Origin: CAVWTN01 sp963757945
Lineage (GTDB): Bacteria > Vulcanimicrobiota > Vulcanimicrobiia > Vulcanimicrobiales > Vulcanimicrobiaceae
Assembly: GCA_963757945.1 (NCBI GenBank)
Contig: CAVWTN010000001.1
Span: forward strand, 496,001-560,000
DNA: 64,000 nucleotides
Direction of reading: 5' to 3'
The translations under genes were made by a program, and so were the position numbers. Shown here one piece after another: positions 35,786 to 42,800 of the stretch. Each line of letters opens with the position of its first letter. Position 1 is the first letter of the stretch. Under the pieces are notes generated by a model. It was not told where the DNA came from, did no database searches, and worked only from the letters and a program-made list of their open reading frames with translations.

Positions 35786-36433
35786 CTAATGCCCTTCCTG
35801 CTTGGCTTCCCACGTGTCGTAGTACCCGCTCTCGTCCACGTGTGCGCACGGAAGTGTGCTCGTGGGTTTGCCGTTTGCATCCGTGATCCGAACGGCGGCT
35901 GTCGCTCCTGGTAGGTTCCTAGGCTTCTCCCCGTTGACGCAGTACTGCACGACATTGGCACCGAGCGACAGGAACTGCGGTAGGCGCTGCACGCTAAACC
36001 AAACTGCGAGCCCGTTAGCGGTCCAGTACCATCTTGGTCCTCGCGCTGAATAGCCTGCTGCCGGCACCAGGTCTTTGATAACTCCGGCCAGCGAGTGATA
36101 GTGCAACTGGTACTCTTCGAGGACGGCGTTTGAAGGCGTAGCATTGCCCGACTCTTGGGACCCTAACGAGATCCCAAGCCCGCCATACCAGCGACGAGTC
36201 CGAGGTTCCCCGTGAAACGTCGCAGTAACATGGTCCCAAGCGTACGCGCGAGAGAATCTCGCGACTGCAGTGACGGACATTGGCCCCTCGGTACTCGGCG
36301 CTGTGATGCGCGAGCCGATCGGCATCACAAGTTCGACCGGCCCCATGTCACCCGGGTTCCTTGGTGCTGAGCATGAACATAAGAAAAGCGATACTGCCAT
36401 CATGCCTGCCAATAGTCGTGACGACAATCCCAT
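35786..36433 (-). CDS. Candidate immunity lipoprotein, paralog 3
   Basis: A 215-residue lipoprotein with lipobox LFLCSC followed by Ser. The start ATG 36433 has GAGG 7 bases upstream and lies 48 bp after orphan module 2. Family motifs: LVMPIGSRITAPS, LHYHS, YWTANGLAV, QYCVNGEKPRNLPGA, LPCAHVDESGYYDTW. Its C-terminal coding sequence and the following junction closely resemble those of paralog 5, evidence of a duplicated block. Probable partner of module 2's tip. Confidence 0.77.
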   Translation of the reverse strand: MGLSSRLLAGMMAVSLFLCSCSAPRNPGDMGPVELVMPIGSRITAPSTEGPMSVTAVARFSRAYAWDHVTATFHGEPRTRRWYGGLGISLGSQESGNATPSNAVLEEYQLHYHSLAGVIKDLVPAAGYSARGPRWYWTANGLAVWFSVQRLPQFLSLGANVVQYCVNGEKPRNLPGATAAVRITDANGKPTSTLPCAHVDESGYYDTWEAKQEGH

Positions 36434-36481
36434 CGATTGCCTCAGGCTACTTTCATATGCAACGATCTGTGATTCATCTCG

Positions 36482-38269
36482 CTATCTTCCACCGAAGAAG
36501 CTTCCAAATATGCGCCATCCCTCGACGGGGCCCAACATACCCCCGGAGATATACGCCTTAGCAGCGAACTCGAGCATTTGCTCGTCATGCAGGCCAGGAT
36601 GATCGAGGAATGGATCCACTAAGGCTGCATCAAAGCCGAGTTTGAGGTCGCAGTTGACCTTGCACGCGGACTCGATAAGAGAACAACCGCCCGTATGACA
36701 GTGGCAGTGGCAGCGATCATGTGTCATGCACGCAGCGTCGAGCGAGTCGGCTGGCGATACTCCTCCCTTTGCCGGTGGTCCCCCGATATCATCGCAGTGC
36801 CCAGCGAACGAAGTCTCGTCTAGCACCTGACCGTTCGTCCAGTTCCCCCCGCAGAAGTTCTTGTAGATTTGTCCCATTCCGATCGTGAGTCCCGTGCGAT
36901 CGCTCAGACGCTCCGGGTTCGCATACGCGTATCCGAATGCGTTTCCGGACCATACGCCATCTGCCGGATGTACGTGCGCCTTGAACCAGCTGCGCTGGTG
37001 GGCATATTGATACAGCGTCGGCTTTGAGATGACGCCGAATGGATCAGCCTGCGTGTAGCGGCCCCAGTTTGGGCGGTACCAGCGGGCGTTGTTGTAGCTG
37101 CGCTCGCTCAGGCCGTTCGCGCCGGTGTCGAATTGCTCGGAGACTTGGCCGGGGAAGCGTAGCGGTTGGTGCACGTCGCCCGAGCGCAGCGCGAAGATGC
37201 TGCCGTAGGGCTCGTGCTCGGCTTGCCAGGTCGTCGCGGCGTTGATGTCCGTCTGCTGCAGCGGCGTGCCCAGGTGGTCGGCGTAGGTCCAGTGCGTGCC
37301 GGAGGAATCCACCTGCGCGACCGGACGGTCGCCCAGCCACACGTACTTGTACGCGATCGCAGGCGTCCCGGTCGTGAACTGCGCCGTCTCCGCCAACAGG
37401 TGCAGCTTGGGATCGTAGAACGTCTCGCGGATCTGACCGCTCTTGAGCTTCGTGTAGACCCGCTCCTTGAACCCGTCGTACTTGTAGGCGCTCACGTAGC
37501 GCGAGTCGGATTGCAGCAACTCCCGCAGCGTGTACGCGAAGCTGCTCTTCTTGTCGTTGAGTTCGTTTCCGAACGGGTCGTAGGTGATCGCGCGCGTCGT
37601 GCCGTTCTCGAGCACGCTCGCGAGTTGCGGTAAGCCCACCGAGCCCGCCGCGCCGGGCTTATAGCTGAACGTGCCGGTGTGCGCGGTCCCCAGCTGCAGC
37701 GCGGTGAGGTTCCCCATCGGGTCGTAGCTGTAGCCGTTCCCGGCGGCCGTCCCCCACAGCTTCGCGCCGGAGTTCGCCGTGGTGAGCCGGTTGAGATCGT
37801 CGTAGGCGAAGCTGCGGCTGTAGCCGGGGTCGAGGTTGTCGCTGAGCGTCGTGACGTTGCCGACGGCATCCTCGACGTAGCCGTGATCCGCCAGCACCGC
37901 GTTCGCCGGCGAGACGAGCTGGTTGTCGGTCGGGAAGTAGCGCGTGCTGTAGCTGAGGTTCTGCTGCGTGCCGTTGCCGTACGCGATGGCCGTCACCGGA
38001 CCGAACGGCGCGTAGCTCGTCGCCGCCACGAACACGTCCGCGGACGGCGCCGCGAGCGCGGCTAGACGGCGCCGGGTCAGCGGGCGCGCAGCCGCGGACG
38101 ACCGCGAGGCCACGAACGCGCTCGGCGCCTTGAACGTCGCCGGCGTGAACGTCCGCAGCGTCACGCTCTGCAAGGCCGCGCCGCGGCGGATGCCGATCGG
38201 CTGCGGGCGGCCGACGGCGGCCCGCGGCGGGATCGTCGGCTCGGGTGCGCTCACCGTCGTGATACTCAC
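36482..38269 (-). CDS. Orphan Rhs module 2 with PLA2-like tip
   Basis: A 595-residue reading frame starting at GTG 38269, 6 nt after the stop of paralog 2. After three residues it is colinear with the full-length Rhs protein (TTVSAPEPTIPPRA onward) through NPERLSDRTGL. The tip contains NFCGGNWTNG (Ca-loop-like) and DAACMTHDRCHCHC, i.e. the PLA2 active site CxxHDxC with the first Cys of the usual CC pair replaced by Ala. A C-terminal GLHDEQMLEFAAKAYI segment resembles module 4. No signal peptide. Likely a stored tip rather than an independent effector. Confidence 0.8.
   Translation of the reverse strand: MSITTVSAPEPTIPPRAAVGRPQPIGIRRGAALQSVTLRTFTPATFKAPSAFVASRSSAAARPLTRRRLAALAAPSADVFVAATSYAPFGPVTAIAYGNGTQQNLSYSTRYFPTDNQLVSPANAVLADHGYVEDAVGNVTTLSDNLDPGYSRSFAYDDLNRLTTANSGAKLWGTAAGNGYSYDPMGNLTALQLGTAHTGTFSYKPGAAGSVGLPQLASVLENGTTRAITYDPFGNELNDKKSSFAYTLRELLQSDSRYVSAYKYDGFKERVYTKLKSGQIRETFYDPKLHLLAETAQFTTGTPAIAYKYVWLGDRPVAQVDSSGTHWTYADHLGTPLQQTDINAATTWQAEHEPYGSIFALRSGDVHQPLRFPGQVSEQFDTGANGLSERSYNNARWYRPNWGRYTQADPFGVISKPTLYQYAHQRSWFKAHVHPADGVWSGNAFGYAYANPERLSDRTGLTIGMGQIYKNFCGGNWTNGQVLDETSFAGHCDDIGGPPAKGGVSPADSLDAACMTHDRCHCHCHTGGCSLIESACKVNCDLKLGFDAALVDPFLDHPGLHDEQMLEFAAKAYISGGMLGPVEGWRIFGSFFGGR
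36906..38261 (-). repeat. Rhs core repeat, copy 2
   Basis: About 1.36 kb nearly identical to the full-length gene. Homology runs to within the DPxGL region, further 3' than copy 3, and breaks at 38261 just inside the GTG-started frame. Confidence 0.88.
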
Positions 38270-38275
38270 GTAAGG

Positions 38276-38887
38276 CTATATGTCCGCATAGCTACTTGCA
38301 TCAACATGCGCGCACGGGAGAGTGCTCGAGGGACGGCCCGCGGCGTCTTTGATAGCCACGGCGCCGGAGGCGCCGGGAAGATTCGCCGGCTTCTTGCCGT
38401 TGATACAGAGCTGCGAGATCCAAGCGGTCACGACCGAACCCTGCGCGTACAACAGTACCGTCAGGCCGTCGCGCGTCCATCTCGTTCCCGTAGAACCGCT
38501 GGAATCGCGGGCAGCGTGTAAGTACTGCAGGACGGTAGCGTAGGAATGGAAATGCAACTGGTTCTCAGCGATCGGCTCGAACTCAGCGGGCAGGATACCC
38601 GCCAACACTTTGCCGACCTCGTCATGCCTTGGCTGCCTAGGAACACCGATGCCGAGCGCACCCTGCCAGCGGTGATCGCGCGGAACCAAGTCATACGTGG
38701 CATGTCCTGTGCCCCACTCGAACTGCCGTTTTGTTGGTGTCAGCGCCGTCACCGTGAGCGTTCCGCCCTCGGCAGTGGGCCCGCTGACGCTCGACCCGAC
38801 CGGGATGACAGTCTCCGGCGGGACGATCGTCTCATGGCTGCCGGCGCACGCTGACAGGGAGAGCAGGATCATGAGGATGGTCGGCAT
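38276..38887 (-). CDS. Candidate immunity lipoprotein, paralog 2
   Basis: A 203-residue lipoprotein starting at ATG 38887 (signal peptide with lipobox SLSAC, +2 Gly after Ala). The frame is open to 39022 but that part is non-family. It is the most divergent paralog: VIPVGSSVSGPT, QLHFHS, RWTRDGLTV, QLCINGKKPANLPGA, LPCAHVDASSYAD. No toxin tip sits directly upstream; module 2 follows 6 nt after its stop. It may be a leftover from a displaced tip. Confidence 0.7.
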   Translation of the reverse strand: MPTILMILLSLSACAGSHETIVPPETVIPVGSSVSGPTAEGGTLTVTALTPTKRQFEWGTGHATYDLVPRDHRWQGALGIGVPRQPRHDEVGKVLAGILPAEFEPIAENQLHFHSYATVLQYLHAARDSSGSTGTRWTRDGLTVLLYAQGSVVTAWISQLCINGKKPANLPGASGAVAIKDAAGRPSSTLPCAHVDASSYADI

Positions 38888-39152
38888 TCGCCCCCGTGAT
38901 GATCTCAAGTGTAGTCTCTTTTTCGGATCGCGCCAGCTGCTGGCTGCGAGTTTGCTGACGTGGCGCCAATCACTCCGCCGAAAACTGCTCTGCAGCTCGC
39001 CACAGCCGTGCTGCGCTGCCAAATGAGCGCCCCGACTGGTTTATGGTCCAGTTGATTCGCGCCCACGACCGTATTTCGTCTGATCGGCTGCGCGCGGCTA
39101 GGAGCCACATCCTGAACTGCAGCCGACTCTGGCGTCACGGCCGGCATATCTG
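38888..39152 (-). other. Gap between immunity-like paralogs 1 and 2
   Basis: 265 bp with no recognised gene. An 83-codon frame opens with an ATGA overlap at the end of paralog 1 (39156) and ends at 38905, but its product resembles nothing I know. It may be the eroded remains of a toxin tip, or non-coding. Confidence 0.35.
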
Positions 39153-39851
39153 TCATTTGTCGCGAAAGCCCTTATCCTTCGGCCACGTATCGGTATAGCC
39201 GCTTTCATCCACGTGCACACAAGGTAGCGAGCTTATGCGGCGTCCGCTTGCGTCTCTGATCGCAAGAGATGGTGTAGCACCAGGCAGATTCTTAGGTTTT
39301 TCCCCGTTCACGCAGAACTGTGTCACCGAAGCGTCTAGTGACAAGAACCCTCCTGCGTGCTCAAAGTGAAACAACACCCACAGGCCATCGCTGGTCCAGT
39401 AGTTCGTGAAGCCTGCCCCGTCATGCGTGTTCGATGCAGTCACAACCTTGATAACTGACGCGGTCGAATGATAGTGCGCCTGGTACTCCTCAAGCACGAT
39501 GTTTGAAAGGCCATAGTGCCCAGAAGGAAGGTCACCCAGACCAATCCCGAGCCCGCCATACCACCGCCGAGTGCGTGGTTTCAAGTCGAAAGTGGCCAAG
39601 GTATGGTCCCATTTGTACTGTCGTCGAAATTTTGTCACCGCAAGGACAGTCACCGGCCCCGCGTTGCTCTCTGCCGTGAGGCTGGCCCCTTCAGGGATTA
39701 CGATCTCCACGGCCTGGCCGGGGCCAACGTTACTGTGCGGCAAACATCCGAGCAAGCACCATAGACTGACGAGCACGCAAGCCGAACGAGAGGCGGAGCG
39801 GATGATGCATCTCCCATTGAGCGCTGCTCTTTGTAGGCCGCTGAGCGTCAT
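39153..39851 (-). CDS. Candidate immunity lipoprotein, paralog 1 (partner of full-length Rhs)
   Basis: A 232-residue lipoprotein whose ATG (39851) overlaps the rhs stop as ATGA, giving tight toxin-immunity coupling. The signal peptide ends in the lipobox LLGC (+2 Leu). Family motifs: IVIPEGASLTAES, AHYHS, YWTSDGLWV, QFCVNGEKPKNLPGA, LPCVHVDESGYTDTW. Two conserved cysteines (FCVNG and LPCVH) may form a disulphide. The lipidated, non-Asp +2 form suggests outer-membrane or periplasmic placement, where a secreted phospholipase would act. Confidence 0.8.
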   Translation of the reverse strand: MTLSGLQRAALNGRCIIRSASRSACVLVSLWCLLGCLPHSNVGPGQAVEIVIPEGASLTAESNAGPVTVLAVTKFRRQYKWDHTLATFDLKPRTRRWYGGLGIGLGDLPSGHYGLSNIVLEEYQAHYHSTASVIKVVTASNTHDGAGFTNYWTSDGLWVLFHFEHAGGFLSLDASVTQFCVNGEKPKNLPGATPSLAIRDASGRRISSLPCVHVDESGYTDTWPKDKGFRDK

Positions 39852-42800
39852 CTTCCGGCAGAGGCCCATCGCCAAATCTCAACCGGCCCACCGAATAGAT
39901 CCTCGATTCCTGACTGTGCAAAGCTTTCTCGCGCCATGTTATCAGGATCCCATGGATGGTCCATGATCGGATTCACGCCAACCGTGCAAACGTACAGGAC
40001 GAAGTCGGCGCGGATCTTGCACCGTGCCTCCTCTCTTGCACAGCGCCCATCGTGGCAACCGCAGTGGTCGCGGTCGTGCTGCATGCAGCAGGCATCAAGA
40101 GAGTCATACGGCTTTTCGTTTCGATTAATCTCAGGATGACCGCCTATGTCGCCGCAGTGACCCGCAAATGCCGTTTCATTTATTAGCTTTCCATTGGTCC
40201 ACCCTGGGCCACAGAAGTGCTGGTAGAACTGGAACTGGCTGGGAATTGGAGAGAGCCCCGTAGGATCGGTGAGACGCTCCGGGTTCGCGTACGCGTATCC
40301 GAATGCGTTTCCGGTCCAGTCAGCATCCGAAGGGTGCGCGTGCGCCTTGAACCAGCTGCGTTGATGCGCGTATTGATACAGCGTCGGTTTCGAGATGATG
40401 CCGAACGGGTCGGATTGCGTGTAGCGGCCCCAGTTTGGGCGGTACCAGCGGGCGTTGTTGTAGCTGCGCTCGCTCAGGCCGTTCGCGCCGGTGTCGAATT
40501 GCTCGGAGACTTGGCCGGGGAAGCGTAGCGGCTGATGCACGTCGCCCGAGCGCAGCGCGAAGATGCTGCCGTAGGGCTCGTGCTCGGCTTGCCAGGTCGT
40601 CGCGGCGTTGATGTCCGTCTGCTGCAGCGGCGTGCCCAAGTGGTCGGCGTACGTCCAGTGCGTGCCCAAGGAATCCACCTGCGCGACCGGACGGTCGCCC
40701 AGCCACACGTACTTGTACGCGATCGCAGGCGTCCCGGTCGTGAACTGCGCCGTCTCCGCCAACAGGTGCAGCTTCGGATCGTAGAACGTCTCGCGGATCT
40801 GCCCGCTCTTGAGCTTCGTGTAGACCCGCTCCTTGAACCCGTCGTACTTGTACGTGTTCACGTAGCGCGAGTCGGATTGCGGCAGCTCCCGCAGCGTGTA
40901 CGCAAAGCTGCTCTTCCCGTCGGAAAGCTCGTTCCCGAACGGATCGTAGGTGATCGCGCGCGTCGCGCCGTTCTCGAGCACGCTCGCGAGTTGCGGTAAG
41001 CCCAGCGATCCCGCCGCGCCCGGCTTATAGCTGAACGTGCCGGTGTGCGCGGTCCCCAGCTGCAGCGCGGTCAGGTTCCCCATCGGGTCGTAGCTGTAGC
41101 CGTTCCCGGCGGCCGTCCCCCACAGCTTCGCGCCGGAGTTCGCCGTGGTAAGCCGGTTGAGGTCGTCGTAGGCGAAGCTGCGGCTGTAGCCGGGGTCGAG
41201 GTTGTCGCTGAGCGTCGTGATGTTCCCGACGGCATCCTCGACGTAGCCGTGATCCGCCAGCACCACGTTCGCCGGCGAGACGAGCTGGTTGTCGGTCGGG
41301 AAGTAGCGCGTGCTGTAGGTGAGGTTCTGCTGCGTGCCGTTGCCGTACGCGATGGCCGTCACCGGACCGAACGGCGCGTAGCTCGTCGCCGCCACGAACA
41401 CGTCCGCGGAGGGCGCGAGCGCCGCCAGACGGCGGCGGGCCGGCGGCCGCGCAGCCATCGACCGCGAGGCCACGAACGCGCTCGGCGCCTTGAACGTCGC
41501 CGGCGTGAACGTCCGCAGCGTCACGCTCTGCAAGGCCGCGCCGCGGCGGATGCCGATCGGCTGCGGGCGGCCGACGGCGGCCCGCGGCGGGATCGTCGGC
41601 TCGGGCGCGCTCACCGTCGTGTCGGCGGGCACGCCCTTGCGGCTCAGGCTCTGCAACTGCACCGCCGAGAGCGTCGCCTGATGCTGCGCCGAGTACGGCC
41701 GATCGGCATAGTCGTAGCCGAACCCCACGATGTAGCCGTCGGGATAGGTGATCGTGTTCCGGTTCCCGTTCGCATCGTACGTATAGCTCTGCGTGTACGC
41801 CGTCCCCGAGATCGTGTGATTCTCCACCGCCACCAAGCCCCGCCGATCGTACGCGTACATCGTCGAGCCCGAGGCGTCGCTCATCTTGGCCATCCGCCCG
41901 ATGCCGTAGTTCCCCGCGGTCGAGCTGTCATAGCTGAAGCTCGTGGCCGTCGTCGAGGTTCCCTTGACCGCGGTCTCCTTCAGCTCCCGGTTCAGCGCGT
42001 CGTAGGTGTACGTCGTCGTCACGCCGTTGGAATCGGTCGTCGATATGAGGTTCCCGTCGGGATCGTAAGCATACGTCGTCGTCCCTTGGACCGGCGAGAT
42101 CTCCGTGCGAACCCGGTCGAAGTCGTCGTAGTGGTACGTCGTCACGTTCCCATTCGGGTCGGTCACGCTCGTGGGGTTGTCGTGCAGATCGTACGTGTAC
42201 TTCGTCAGGACGGTTCCGGAGCCCAATAGGCGCGTCTCCGCGAGCTGGCGGCCCGCCAGATCGTAGCCGTAGCCGTAGTTCGCGCCCGTGGCGTGGTTCT
42301 CGTCGTTGAAGCTGGCGAGCCTTCCCTGCGCCGTGTAGGCAAACTGCTTGGCCGTGCCGTCGGCGTTCGTGATTCTCACCAGGTTCCCGTTGACGGCATC
42401 AAAGCCGTACGCGGCGCTCCACGTCGTCGACCACGTGCCGCAGCCGGTCGAGGGGATCGCGCATCCTTGCGCCTGCAGCGACGTCGGCTGGTCGAACGTG
42501 TTGTAGCCGACGGCCAAGCGTTCTTGCTGCACGTTCCCGGGGCCGAAGCGCGTCGCGGTCGTGGCCCGGCCCGACGTATCGTAGCCGATCGCCAAGCCGT
42601 TGCCGACAGGCTTCGTCACGCTCGTCGTGCGGCCGGCTCCATCGTACGTATACGTCGTCACGAGATTCTGCAGATCGCCCGCGACGCCGAGCAACGTGCT
42701 CGTCAGCGGCCGGCCCAGCGCATCGTAGGTGAATTCCGTAACGACCTTGTTCTGGTCGGTCACGCTCTGAGGATTCCCAAACGGATCGTAGCTCGTGAAC

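Noticed and set aside
31791..41744. Near-identical kilobase repeats as an insertion sequence or CRISPR-like array
   Set aside because: They code in frame for Rhs core, lack transposase and terminal inverted repeats, and are joined to different tips.
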